A stretch of DNA of 64,000 nt. It comes from Butyricimonas faecalis. Lineage in GTDB: Bacteria > Bacteroidota > Bacteroidia > Bacteroidales > Marinifilaceae. Below, one piece after another: positions 27,443 through 35,642 of the stretch. The position numbers and the translations under genes are program-made. Position 1 is the stretch's first letter; each line of letters begins with the position of its first letter. The stretch spans positions 1,922,001 through 1,986,000 of the forward strand of contig NZ_CP032819.1 of assembly GCF_003991565.1 (NCBI RefSeq). The letters run 5' to 3'. The notes beneath the pieces were generated by a model that did not search any database, was not told the DNA's origin, and saw only the letters and a list, made by a program, of their open reading frames with translations.

Positions 27443-27913
27443 ATGATGAAAGAACAAGAAAAAATGATTGCCCGCCTGTATTGTAAGTTGAGACGGGAAT
27501 TACATACTTATGCTGCTCGTTATTGTCCTGACGAGGCAGAAGACATCGTGCATCAGGCTTTCTTGAATGGGTACAATAAGATCGTGGAAGAACGAAATGA
27601 AGCGGAACAACGTTCTTACCTTTATTCCACGGTGAAGAATTTGTGTTTGAATTTTATTCGTAACTCCCGTCCCGTGTACATGGATGCTCTTCCGGATCTG
27701 ATGACAGAATTTATTGTCGTGGACACCCATGATTACATGTACGAATTGATTCATCGTTTGCCCTCTCGTGAACGTAGGATCCTAGAGTTATCTATACAAG
27801 GCTACGACACGAAAGAGATTGCCAAGCAAACGGGAATGGAGTACAACACCGTGCGACACTATAAAAAAGAGGCGTACACGAAAATCCGGGAAGCATTGAA
27901 GAATGAAATATGA
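27443..27913 (+). CDS. ECF-type sigma-70 family RNA polymerase factor
   Basis: A 156-residue group 4 sigma factor. Region 2 contains PDEAEDIVHQAFLNGY and SYLYSTVKNLCLNFIRNSRP; region 4 is a helix-turn-helix, LSIQGYDTKEIAKQTGMEYNTV. It has its own promoter after a strong terminator and lies downstream of the FecR/SusCD/metalloprotease operon. It is the only sigma factor near the first FecR and is a candidate partner, though an adjacent upstream position is the norm for this pair. Confidence 0.85.
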   Translation: MMKEQEKMIARLYCKLRRELHTYAARYCPDEAEDIVHQAFLNGYNKIVEERNEAEQRSYLYSTVKNLCLNFIRNSRPVYMDALPDLMTEFIVVDTHDYMYELIHRLPSRERRILELSIQGYDTKEIAKQTGMEYNTVRHYKKEAYTKIREALKNEI

Positions 27914-27939
27914 TATTTATTCATATTGGCCTCTATTCC

Positions 27940-29016
27940 TTATTTTTTATTGGAAACAAAAGCACAATCAATAAACACCTTATCCATCATCGGTTGCAGG
28001 CGTTCCCACACGTATTCCACGGTAAGTAGATCGAACATCTCTTTTTCCGTTCTCCCCTCGATAACCTGGTCGGGGAACATGTCAAAAGGGGTAACACCCT
28101 GATAACACAAATCGTTAGAAGACAACCACTTAGGTAGTTCAACCCAAGGCGGATAAATAGCCAAACTCGGTAAGTGACATGCTTGGGCAATATGCCGGGG
28201 GCCTCCTTCATTTCCAAAAAAGAAATCGGCTGTTTCCAGCATAGATACCAATTTCCGTAACGAATCAGCTTCCACATCAATAAAAATATGCTCGTTCCTT
28301 CCCATTTCCTCGTACAGAGTCAAAGCCGCGGCTTTTTCTTCCCGGGAATAATTAAAAATCAACTGGGCATCATAACGCTGAATGATGCGAGAAAATATCT
28401 CCTTCATTTTCGCCATATCCCAAGCCTTCCCTACAACACGGGTAAAGGGTGTACACACCACGATGAAACGGGAAAGATCGATTCCCTTTTGCTCCATGTA
28501 CTTCCTGAATTCTGTCGTTTCCTGTTCTGTCACATACAATCGGAAATCAGAGGTCATTAGCAATTTTCCTTCCCGCTCCAAAGGCTGCAGCAATAATAGA
28601 TTTCTCTCGACCTCGTTCAAATCATTATGCTCTTGATTGCGCACCCGGTAATTATGAAAAAAATGGTTATAAAACTTCGAAGTTCCGATGCGATATTTCG
28701 TTTTTAAAGAAAGCGCACTAAACCATAATGTTTTTATCGTGGCACGGGTATCAATGATCACGTCATATTGCTCCGTTTTCATCAACTGACGGACTTTCCG
28801 CAGGTACTTGAAAAAATGATTATTTTCCTCATCAGAAAAGGCAATAATTTTATCTATATCCGGATGATTTTCAAATAAAGGAGCGATGTGGCCATTTAAC
28901 ACGTAATGAATTTCCGCTTCGGGAAAACTCTTTCGAAGAGAGCTACAAATCACGACGGATAGCACGGCATCTCCTATTCTCCTGAAGCGAATCACCAATA
29001 CTTTTTTTACACTCAT
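27940..29016 (-). CDS. Glycosyltransferase family 9 (LPS heptosyltransferase-like)
   Basis: A 358-residue GT9 protein. It starts VKKVLVIRFRRIGDAVLSV, the GT9 N-terminal RxGD motif, and has the donor-site stretch SMLETADFFFGNEGGPRHIAQA (a GNEGGP variant of the usual D-G-x-H). It shares a 4-bp overlap with the upstream DUF4254 gene, so the two are translationally coupled, a pairing typical of Bacteroidota LPS-core assembly. The sugar donor is unknown. Confidence 0.88.
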   Translation of the reverse strand: MSVKKVLVIRFRRIGDAVLSVVICSSLRKSFPEAEIHYVLNGHIAPLFENHPDIDKIIAFSDEENNHFFKYLRKVRQLMKTEQYDVIIDTRATIKTLWFSALSLKTKYRIGTSKFYNHFFHNYRVRNQEHNDLNEVERNLLLLQPLEREGKLLMTSDFRLYVTEQETTEFRKYMEQKGIDLSRFIVVCTPFTRVVGKAWDMAKMKEIFSRIIQRYDAQLIFNYSREEKAAALTLYEEMGRNEHIFIDVEADSLRKLVSMLETADFFFGNEGGPRHIAQACHLPSLAIYPPWVELPKWLSSNDLCYQGVTPFDMFPDQVIEGRTEKEMFDLLTVEYVWERLQPMMDKVFIDCAFVSNKK

Positions 29017-29627
29017 AATTCTTGCCCCTTTCTATATAGCACAGGGTTCAACTCCGGATCGTTATACATCTTCATCTGCTTGTAGACCTTCATATATTTA
29101 TGTCCTGTTTCAATATCATCCAAAAGTTGATCGATCGCACGTATTAAATCCCGTTTCTGTTCTAGCAACACGCTTAATTTATCCTCACACGCTTTTACAT
29201 GCACTTGTGTAACCTCACCGCGTTGTGTTTCCTGTGACATGTGATAAATTTTCAGGCACAAGATAGACAAGCGGTCTATCGCCCATGCCGGACTTTCCGT
29301 GTTCACGGTGGCAGAAGATAACGTTTTCACGTCCTTATACTTATTCCAGAAATATCCGTCCAGCAACTCGACTAAATCTGTCCGACGCTGATTCAATTGA
29401 TCAATACGTCGTTTGATCTCCAAGGCTTTCACGGGTTCTATATCCAGCTCGCGAATCATATCTTCCAAATGCCACTGGATAGCATCTATCCAGTTTTTAA
29501 GAAACAAATAATACTCTATTGATTTATACTCGTATGGATTAACCATCTCTGCATCAACACAATCTTTCTGGTGATAGCACGACGTACTCTCCTCAAAAAT
29601 TTGATAGCACAACTCTGCAAATAACAT
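29013..29627 (-). CDS. DUF4254 family protein
   Basis: A 204-residue, highly helical cytoplasmic protein (DUF4254), with repeated Leu/Glu/Lys heptads and two conserved patches (ENWIDAIQWHLEDMIRE-like, and LNQRRTDLVELLD). The family is restricted mainly to Bacteroidota and tends to neighbour GT9 genes, as here. The function is unknown; a scaffold or regulator of lipopolysaccharide core synthesis is only suggested by context. Confidence 0.8.
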   Translation of the reverse strand: MLFAELCYQIFEESTSCYHQKDCVDAEMVNPYEYKSIEYYLFLKNWIDAIQWHLEDMIRELDIEPVKALEIKRRIDQLNQRRTDLVELLDGYFWNKYKDVKTLSSATVNTESPAWAIDRLSILCLKIYHMSQETQRGEVTQVHVKACEDKLSVLLEQKRDLIRAIDQLLDDIETGHKYMKVYKQMKMYNDPELNPVLYRKGQEL

Positions 29628-29756
29628 AATACCCGATTTTCAATCCAATTATTATCACAATAATAGCAAAAAGTATTCCAATTATAACGTGTCAAGGCAC
29701 AAATCCATCCAAGAGCTTATCAATCCACAAGTCAATTGTAAATAAATAGAAGAAAG

Positions 29757-29780
29757 TTATTATCTTTGCAAAGATAATAA
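29757..29780. promoter_or_regulatory. 24-bp perfect palindrome containing back-to-back -7 boxes
   Basis: The two halves (29757-29768 and 29769-29780) are exact reverse complements, and each half ends in TATCTTTG on its own strand. The plus-strand box (29761-29768) would serve the aminotransferase operon, about 80 bp downstream; the minus-strand box (29769-29776) could serve DUF4254-GT9. RNA polymerase could not occupy both at once, so the site may act as a switch or be bound by a dimeric regulator. Confidence 0.6.
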
Positions 29781-29849
29781 TACCAATAACCATTATTATC
29801 TTCAAAAGATAGAAAAGCACGTTGCTAAAATTAAATAAATGATCAATTT

Positions 29850-30908
29850 ATGATGGGAAAGAAAATTGCATACCTTGACCGCAATGAATACAACTACGGT
29901 CCCGCCCCAGAGATTGAAAAAGTTTTAAGAAACTTTGATCCGGACAAATTATGTTTTTACACCAGAATCTACGATGAAGGCAAAAAAAGTATTCTATCCG
30001 ATTACATTGCCGAATTATACGATATTCCAGAGAAACAAGTCATTTTAGGATATGGAGGGGAAGACATATTAAAACAGGTTGTTCACTATTTCCTATCCGG
30101 CGGGCAGAAACAAAAAACGCTATTAATCCCTAAATTTTCATGGTGGTACTACAAATCCATCGCGGACGAGGTGAACGGAAGAACCATCTTCTACCCACTA
30201 TTCGAGGACGGGAACACGTTCAAATACGATATTCCGAGCATCCGGGAAACGGTGGAACGGGAAAAACCGGAAATCGTGTTAATCGCCTCCCCGAACAATC
30301 CGACCGGAAACTCCTTGACGAAAGAAGAGTTACACGAAATTCTCTCTTTTATACCCCGGGAAACAGCGATTGTCATTGACGAGGCTTACGCATCTTTTAG
30401 CAACAAAGACACGTCATATATAAAACCGCTTATCGAAGAATTTCCGAATTTATTGATCATCCGAACCCTCTCCAAGTTTTACGGGCTTCCCGGATTACGT
30501 CTCGGTTTTGCTTTTATCGGGAAAGGATTGTCCTCATTCTTGAATTACAGCACGAAATATTTAGGCTACAACCGGCTTTCCGAAGAAATCGGCATCGCCG
30601 TGTTGAAAGCGAAGGATTATTACCAGCACGTGGCTGATTTGATGGCCGAGGATCGGGAAACCTATATGCGGGAAATCGGAGCTTTAGAAGGATTCAAAGT
30701 GTATCACTCGGATGCAAATTTTATTCTAGTCAAATACCCGATTTCATTAAAACCTCAACTACAAGAAGCATTTAAAGCGAAAGATTTAATTATCAAATTC
30801 ATGAATGAGGAAGACATTAACACGCATATGCGGATCACATTGGGTACTCAAAAACAAAACCGTTTGGTTATAGATACCATCAAAGAAGTCGTGTCAACCC
30901 AATCCTAA
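29850..30908 (+). CDS. HisC/CobD-like class I PLP enzyme in an envelope cluster
   Basis: A 352-residue fold-type I PLP enzyme similar to histidinol-phosphate aminotransferase and L-threonine-phosphate decarboxylase (CobD). Motifs are ASPNNPTGN (146-154), VIDEAYASF (175-183, with Asp177 facing the PLP nitrogen) and TLSKFYGLPGLRLGFA with the PLP lysine at 209 and a phosphate-binding Arg217. The next two genes are a nucleotidyltransferase and a CDP-glycerol-type transferase. A true histidine enzyme would sit in a his operon, so a phospho-amino acid transaminase or decarboxylase for surface decoration is more likely. Substrate unproven. Confidence 0.75.
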   Translation: MMGKKIAYLDRNEYNYGPAPEIEKVLRNFDPDKLCFYTRIYDEGKKSILSDYIAELYDIPEKQVILGYGGEDILKQVVHYFLSGGQKQKTLLIPKFSWWYYKSIADEVNGRTIFYPLFEDGNTFKYDIPSIRETVEREKPEIVLIASPNNPTGNSLTKEELHEILSFIPRETAIVIDEAYASFSNKDTSYIKPLIEEFPNLLIIRTLSKFYGLPGLRLGFAFIGKGLSSFLNYSTKYLGYNRLSEEIGIAVLKAKDYYQHVADLMAEDRETYMREIGALEGFKVYHSDANFILVKYPISLKPQLQEAFKAKDLIIKFMNEEDINTHMRITLGTQKQNRLVIDTIKEVVSTQS

Positions 30909-30921
30909 TCCGGCAACGTGT

Positions 30922-31659
30922 ATGAAAGCGATAATCCTTGCCGCAGGCATTGCCTCCCGGTTACGACCGCTCACAAACGATCGACCGAAATGCTTGCTAA
31001 AAATAGGCGATCGTTCTTTGCTAGAAAGAACGATCGATGCCTTATTGGAAAATAATATTCGTGAAATTATTATTGTCACCGGGTATCTGCATGACATGTT
31101 GGAAACCTTCGTGCAAACCCGTTATCCCTCTTTAAACGTAAAGTTCATCCATAATGAACTTTACTCCTCCACCAATAACATATACTCCTTGTGGCTAGCA
31201 TTACCCGAAGTGTTGCAGGAAAAAGAGATCATCCTACTCGATAGCGACATTCTGTTTGATCCGTTGATTATAAAAATATTACTGGACGCCTCTCATGACA
31301 ACTGCCTGGCATTGGACAGCCATAAACTCGGGGAAGAAGAGATCAAGGTCATCGTGAACGAGAGAAATCAGATCACGGAAATCAGTAAAACCTGTTCCAT
31401 TGAAAAGGCTATCGGCGAATCCATCGGCATTGAAAAAATGTCCCATGCCTATCTCCTTGCCCTACACGAAGAATTGGAACAGATGATCAAGCACGAAAAA
31501 TTGGACAATGTTTTTTATGAATTAGCCTTCGAACGTTTAATTGCACGGGGGCAATACTTTTATCCGGTAGACACGAGTGCCTATTTCTCCATGGAGCTTG
31601 ACACCCCCGAAGATTTTCACGATGCCATGAATCGAATACCCAAACATCTACAAGCATGA
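30922..31659 (+). CDS. LicC-like nucleotidyltransferase (CTP:phospho-alcohol type)
   Basis: A 245-residue NTP transferase. The N-terminus ILAAGIASRLRPLTNDRPKCLL is the nucleotide-binding loop; HNELYSSTNNIYSLWLA, with a LLDSDILF metal-binding segment, resembles phosphocholine cytidylyltransferase LicC and the cytidylyltransferase half of PntC. A C-terminal VDTSAYFSMELDTPEDF matches the acidic end of that family. It follows the PLP enzyme by 13 bp and overlaps the next gene by 4 bp (ATGA), so the three form an operon. The product is probably a CDP-alcohol; whether choline, ethanolamine or another alcohol is unknown. Confidence 0.78.
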   Translation: MKAIILAAGIASRLRPLTNDRPKCLLKIGDRSLLERTIDALLENNIREIIIVTGYLHDMLETFVQTRYPSLNVKFIHNELYSSTNNIYSLWLALPEVLQEKEIILLDSDILFDPLIIKILLDASHDNCLALDSHKLGEEEIKVIVNERNQITEISKTCSIEKAIGESIGIEKMSHAYLLALHEELEQMIKHEKLDNVFYELAFERLIARGQYFYPVDTSAYFSMELDTPEDFHDAMNRIPKHLQA

Positions 31660-32708
31660 AAATTGTACTATTCTGCGAGCAAAAATATGCGATAAATATA
31701 TTGCAGCCCCTCGAAATCGAAGCCCATAAAGAAGGGGGACATTCCGTGATTTGGTATGTTCACGCTAAAAATATCCCGGACTTCCCCTTAAAAAATGAGG
31801 TGAAATGGACCAATAGCATACAAGATATTTACAACTTTTCCCCGGATGCCATATTCGTTCCCTGCAATATTGTTCCCTACTATCTGCCGGGAGTGAAAAT
31901 ACAAATTTTCCACGGTTACGCTGCCGAGAAAAAGGATCATTGGGTCATCCGCCGCTATTTTGACACCTATTTCACCCAAGGGCCTTTCTTCACGAAAGGC
32001 TTTAAGGCTCTCGCTCAAAAATACAAGGATTTTGAAGTCGTTGAAACAGGATGGCCTCGTCAGGACTGGATTTACGAAAATCTACACACCTTTGATTCCG
32101 AAAAAAACGACTTGCTCCGAAAACACAAAAAAAATAAATTAGTTTTATATGCTCCCACCTTTTCTCCGTCACTAACTTCCCTGCCGTTCATAAAAGAGGG
32201 ATTGGAAAAATTAGCGCGGGAAAAAGATGTTCTGCTCATCTTGAAATTCCACCCGTTAACCCGAAGTGAGTGGATGGAAGAATACAGGCAACTAGCCGAG
32301 GAGTATGAAAACATGCTATGGGTAGAAGATCACAACATCACGAAGTACCAGCTCATGGCCGATGTCATGATTAGCGATACCTCATCGACCGTGTATGAAT
32401 TTTTGTTACTCGACAAACCGGTCATCACGTACCGAACCATTGCAAAAGATATCTACTGGCAGGATATTCAGAACGCGGAAGATCTTCCCGATGCTTTCGA
32501 TCTCGTACTTCAAGATGCCGTACTCGCCGCCAAGCGCAAATGGATCATCGACAACTACGATCCTTACCTGGACGGGAAAGTCTGCCATCGTATGCTCGAT
32601 GCTGTCAGAGATTATATATCCCGCCACGGTGTACCCCAGAAACGGAAATTAAATCTTTGGCGCAAATACACCAGCATCAAGAAATTCGGTAAAGTCAAAA
32701 GAAGATAA
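31656..32708 (+). CDS. CDP-glycerol glycerophosphotransferase-family protein (TagB/TagF-like)
   Basis: A 350-residue GT-B-like transferase in the CDP-glycerol:poly(glycerophosphate) family. The IFHGYAAEKKDHW and GWPRQDW segments lie in the first half; LILKFHPLTRSEWM and MISDTSSTVYEFLLLDKPVI are the classic C-terminal active-site motifs (H-P and DxSS). It should move a phospho-alcohol from a CDP donor onto a surface acceptor. The donor probably comes from the LicC-like gene it overlaps. No membrane helices are visible, so it acts at the cytoplasmic face. Its stop faces the Kdo-kinase-like gene tail to tail. Confidence 0.82.
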   Translation: MKIVLFCEQKYAINILQPLEIEAHKEGGHSVIWYVHAKNIPDFPLKNEVKWTNSIQDIYNFSPDAIFVPCNIVPYYLPGVKIQIFHGYAAEKKDHWVIRRYFDTYFTQGPFFTKGFKALAQKYKDFEVVETGWPRQDWIYENLHTFDSEKNDLLRKHKKNKLVLYAPTFSPSLTSLPFIKEGLEKLAREKDVLLILKFHPLTRSEWMEEYRQLAEEYENMLWVEDHNITKYQLMADVMISDTSSTVYEFLLLDKPVITYRTIAKDIYWQDIQNAEDLPDAFDLVLQDAVLAAKRKWIIDNYDPYLDGKVCHRMLDAVRDYISRHGVPQKRKLNLWRKYTSIKKFGKVKRR

Positions 32709-32710
32709 AA

Positions 32711-33448
32711 CTAATTCTTCTTTTTGGCTTTTCGTTTGCGCACCTGTTCGTCATGGGCATGGGTCCACTCTTTCAGTAAACGAGTCATCTCCATCGCGTC
32801 CGAATGCGTCAACCGGGCATATTCGTCCGCGATAACATCAATCATATCATCTGTCGCGTGCAAGCGGTAAAAATTCTTCAAACCCACCAGCGGAGAAATC
32901 GTCATTAACTTGATTCGATTCAAGTCAACCAACATGAAATGAAACTGATTTCCTTCCCTTCGAATCAACGTATTCCCCGGAGAATGATCTATAAAATAGA
33001 TGGATTGCGTGTGAAAATGATACGTGAACCGGGTAAACTCCCGTAAAATCGTCTCCAAATCAGCCGGATGCTTCTCTCGCAAATCCCGAAAAGTATAATC
33101 ATACTCTTCCTGTTGGGAAATATAAAAACTACGGGTTACCCCGAAAACATTTCGATAAACGATATAAGCAATCGGTTCCGGGGTTCCAACTCCCCTTTCC
33201 AACAATATATTCGCATACTCGAACGAGCGTTGAGCCTTCCCCTTCCGCACGTAGGCATAAGCGAATTGATTAATGATATTGGGTTTTTTAAAGGATTTCA
33301 CGTTAAAACGTTCTCCTTCCACGTCCAGGATCTTAATTACATTCCGCCCGTCATCAATGACCTCTCCTTCCTGATCAAAACGACGAGGAATATCCAGAAT
33401 GGCCTTTTCCAAAGACTTATATTTCGGATTAATTTGGTAGTCAATCAT
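32711..33448 (-). CDS. Lipopolysaccharide kinase-like protein (Kdo/InaA family)
   Basis: A 245-residue protein-kinase-fold enzyme. Lys51 in VKSFKKP is the likely ATP lysine, IDHSPGN (Asp154, Asn159) the catalytic loop and VDLNRIK (Asp175) the metal-binding DxN equivalent. The family phosphorylates Kdo or heptose of the LPS inner core (KdkA, WaaP, InaA). Its ATG overlaps the folA stop by 4 bp, so it is cotranscribed with a housekeeping gene. Basic Lys/Arg-rich C-terminus. Exact acceptor unknown. Confidence 0.82.
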   Translation of the reverse strand: MIDYQINPKYKSLEKAILDIPRRFDQEGEVIDDGRNVIKILDVEGERFNVKSFKKPNIINQFAYAYVRKGKAQRSFEYANILLERGVGTPEPIAYIVYRNVFGVTRSFYISQQEEYDYTFRDLREKHPADLETILREFTRFTYHFHTQSIYFIDHSPGNTLIRREGNQFHFMLVDLNRIKLMTISPLVGLKNFYRLHATDDMIDVIADEYARLTHSDAMEMTRLLKEWTHAHDEQVRKRKAKKKN

Positions 33449-33933
33449 TTTATCCGCTCGTAATTTATAAACGTGTAATCACATTCATTTTTCTCATCCG
33501 CCTTACCCGCTTCTCTCGCCACCTCTTTCCAAACTTTGGGGTCTACAGGCGGGATCACGGTGTCGCCCTCACATTCTTGGTGAACAACGGTAAGATACAA
33601 GCGGTCAGCTCTATCCCACAACTTCTTGTATATCGTCCCGCCCCCGGTTACGAATACCTCGTCTTCATTTTTTGTCAATTCCAAAGCCTCCTCCACACTA
33701 TGTACAACCTCACATCCCGCGGCCTCGAATTCCGGATTCCGGGATATAACGATATTTCTCCGGTTAGGCAAAGCCCGACCGATCGACTCGAACGTCTTCC
33801 GTCCCATTAGAATCGTATGCCCCGTGGTCAAAGCCTTAAAGTGTTTCAAATCAGCCGAGAGCCTCCATATCAACCCGTTATCCCTTCCGATAACATTATT
33901 CTCTGCCGCTGCTACTATTATTGATAAAACCAT
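33445..33933 (-). CDS. folA: Dihydrofolate reductase
   Basis: Reduces dihydrofolate to tetrahydrofolate with NADPH. Of 162 residues, the motif order is standard: MVLSIIVAAAENNVIGRDNGLIW at the substrate site, ILMGRKTFESIGRALPNRRNIV as the NADPH-binding segment, and VTGGGTIYKKL. Length matches bacterial FolA. The thymidylate synthase gene lies upstream in the same direction, the usual pairing for dTMP synthesis and folate recycling. A heptad repeat (33946-33970) lies just upstream of the start. Confidence 0.96.
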   Translation of the reverse strand: MVLSIIVAAAENNVIGRDNGLIWRLSADLKHFKALTTGHTILMGRKTFESIGRALPNRRNIVISRNPEFEAAGCEVVHSVEEALELTKNEDEVFVTGGGTIYKKLWDRADRLYLTVVHQECEGDTVIPPVDPKVWKEVAREAGKADEKNECDYTFINYERIK

Positions 33934-33945
33934 GAATTAATTTTT

Positions 33946-33973
33946 GATTTACGATTTTAGATTTACGATTACC
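33946..33973. repeat. Heptad tract upstream of folA
   Basis: GATTTAC, GATTTTA, GATTTAC and GATTACC occur at exactly 7-bp steps, ending 13 bp before the folA ATG on the minus strand. Confidence 0.85.
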
Positions 33974-34047
33974 CCCCTCCGGCCTTTGTTCGTCTCCCCT
34001 ATTCATAGGGAAGAATCAAATTAGTCCCCACCTTCAAAAATCTTCCC

Positions 34048-34087
34048 ATTCTAAATTTTAAATTCTACATTCTACATTCTAAATTAC
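34048..34087. repeat. Heptad tract spanning the thyA stop codon
   Basis: Units built on ATTCTAC/ATTCTAA start at 34048, 34055, 34062, 34069, 34076 and 34083. The thyA stop (34084-34086) lies inside the last unit. Confidence 0.85.
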
Positions 34088-34878
34088 ACCGATATCGCCC
34101 CCTTTATATGCGGATGCGGGTTATAATCGCACAACGTGAAATCCTCGTATTTAAAATCAAATATGCTTTTCACGTCCGGGTTGATTTCCATCCGGGGTAA
34201 AGCACGGGGCTCACGCGTCAACTGCAATTTCACCTGCTCGATATGATTCAAGTAGATATGCGTATCGCCCAACGTATGCACGAACTCGCCCGGTTTCAAA
34301 CCGCACACCTGAGCCATCATCATGGTCAACAAAGCATACGAGGCAATATTAAACGGCACGCCTAAAAAGGTATCGGCACTACGTTGATAAAGTTGGCAGG
34401 ACAATTTTCCGTTAGCCACGTAGAACTGAAATAACGCGTGACAAGGGGGTAAGGCCATATTTTCAATATCCCCCGCATTCCATGCACTCACGAGCAACCG
34501 ACGGGAATTCGGATTATGCTTGATGTCATGCACCACTTGAGCAATCTGATCCAAAGCAGTCCCGTCCGGTTTAGGCCACGAACGCCATTGATACCCGTAA
34601 ATATGTCCCAGATCACCGTTCTCGTCGGCCCATTCGTCCCAGATGCTCACCCCGTGATCATGCAAATACTTCACGTTCGTGTCACCGTTCAGGAACCACA
34701 ACAACTCGTATATAATGGATTTTAAATGCAACTTTTTCGTGGTCAGTAAAGGAAAACCTTCTTCCAAATTAAACCTCATCTGGTGACCGAACACGCTGAT
34801 CGTTCCCGTCCCCGTCCGGTCCTCTTTTACCGTCCCCTCCGTCAAAATCCTATCCAGTAAATCTAAATATTGCCTCAT
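34084..34878 (-). CDS. thyA: Thymidylate synthase
   Basis: Makes dTMP from dUMP with methylenetetrahydrofolate. The 264 residues from the ATG at 34878 match E. coli ThyA in length. Motifs: DRTGTGT near the N-terminus, [20 protein letters not shown], the catalytic cysteine loop [12 protein letters not shown] and CQLYQRSAD. The frame is open further upstream, but that extension is a translation of a 7-bp repeat, so 34878 is the start. Neighbours folA in the dTMP cycle. Confidence 0.97.
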   Translation of the reverse strand: MRQYLDLLDRILTEGTVKEDRTGTGTISVFGHQMRFNLEEGFPLLTTKKLHLKSIIYELLWFLNGDTNVKYLHDHGVSIWDEWADENGDLGHIYGYQWRSWPKPDGTALDQIAQVVHDIKHNPNSRRLLVSAWNAGDIENMALPPCHALFQFYVANGKLSCQLYQRSADTFLGVPFNIASYALLTMMMAQVCGLKPGEFVHTLGDTHIYLNHIEQVKLQLTREPRALPRMEINPDVKSIFDFKYEDFTLCDYNPHPHIKGAISV

Positions 34879-34882
34879 AATA

Positions 34883-34910
34883 ATTGAAAATTGAAAATTG
34901 AAAATTGAAA
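34883..34910. repeat. Heptad tract upstream of thyA
   Basis: Four copies of ATTGAAA at exactly 7-bp spacing, ending 4 bp before the thyA ATG (minus strand), where a ribosome-binding region would lie. Confidence 0.95.
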
Positions 34911-34992
34911 ATGTGCCATTCAACTTTCAAAAGATGATAGAACAAAGATAAACTTTAAATTTAAAATCCTAAATGCTACATGATCTGAAATT

Positions 34993-35634
34993 CTAAACTT
35001 TTCTTATAACCATTAACCCGTGACGAATAGGCAACAGGATATTCTCCACCCGGCTATCGGCCTGCACCATTTCATTAAAATCCAGGATACCTTTGGTTTG
35101 AGCATCCAATTTCACTTGCGGATCTGCCACCTTACCATCCCACAACACGTCATCCGCAACAATCATTCCCCCACTCCGCACTTTATCAAACACGAGCCGA
35201 TAATATTCCGAATACTCCCGTTTATCGGCATCGATAAACACCAGGTCAAACACTTCATTCAGCGTGGGAATAATTTCGCAAGCATCTCCCACGTGAAAAA
35301 CGATACGCTCCTGCAAACCACTCTTTTCCATGTAGCAACGAGTAAAATCTTCCAACTCGTCATTCACGTCAATCGTGTGCAGCACTCCCCCCTCCTCCAA
35401 TCCGGCAGCCATTGAAATAGCGGCATACCCCGTGTAGGTCCCGATCTCCAGCACCCGACGAGCGCCAATCATCCGGCATATCATTTTCAAAAACTGCCCT
35501 TGCAAATTCCCCGACAACATCCTCGGACGCAGAACATGGAGATGGGTCGCCCTCGATAACTCGGCTAACACCTCACTCTCCGGCTCGCTATGCGCCAGTA
35601 TATATTGTTCCAATTCGGCATCCATTTCCAACAT
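34993..35634 (-). CDS. SAM-dependent O-methyltransferase (COMT-like)
   Basis: A 213-residue class I methyltransferase of the catechol O-methyltransferase-like family. ARRVLEIGTYTGYAAISMA is SAM motif I, HTIDVNDELEDF the acidic ribose-binding strand and DLVFIDADKREYSEYY and VADDVLWDGKVADP the metal/catalytic region (Asp in FIDAD and DD). The family needs a divalent cation. Substrate unknown. It lies 8 bp downstream of the M16 protease gene. Confidence 0.85.
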   Translation of the reverse strand: MLEMDAELEQYILAHSEPESEVLAELSRATHLHVLRPRMLSGNLQGQFLKMICRMIGARRVLEIGTYTGYAAISMAAGLEEGGVLHTIDVNDELEDFTRCYMEKSGLQERIVFHVGDACEIIPTLNEVFDLVFIDADKREYSEYYRLVFDKVRSGGMIVADDVLWDGKVADPQVKLDAQTKGILDFNEMVQADSRVENILLPIRHGLMVIRKV

Positions 35635-35642
35635 AACGGCCT

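Noticed and set aside
34879..34923. 15-codon N-terminal extension of thyA
   Set aside because: It is a translation of the ATTGAAA repeat; the 264-residue form equals the normal length of ThyA.
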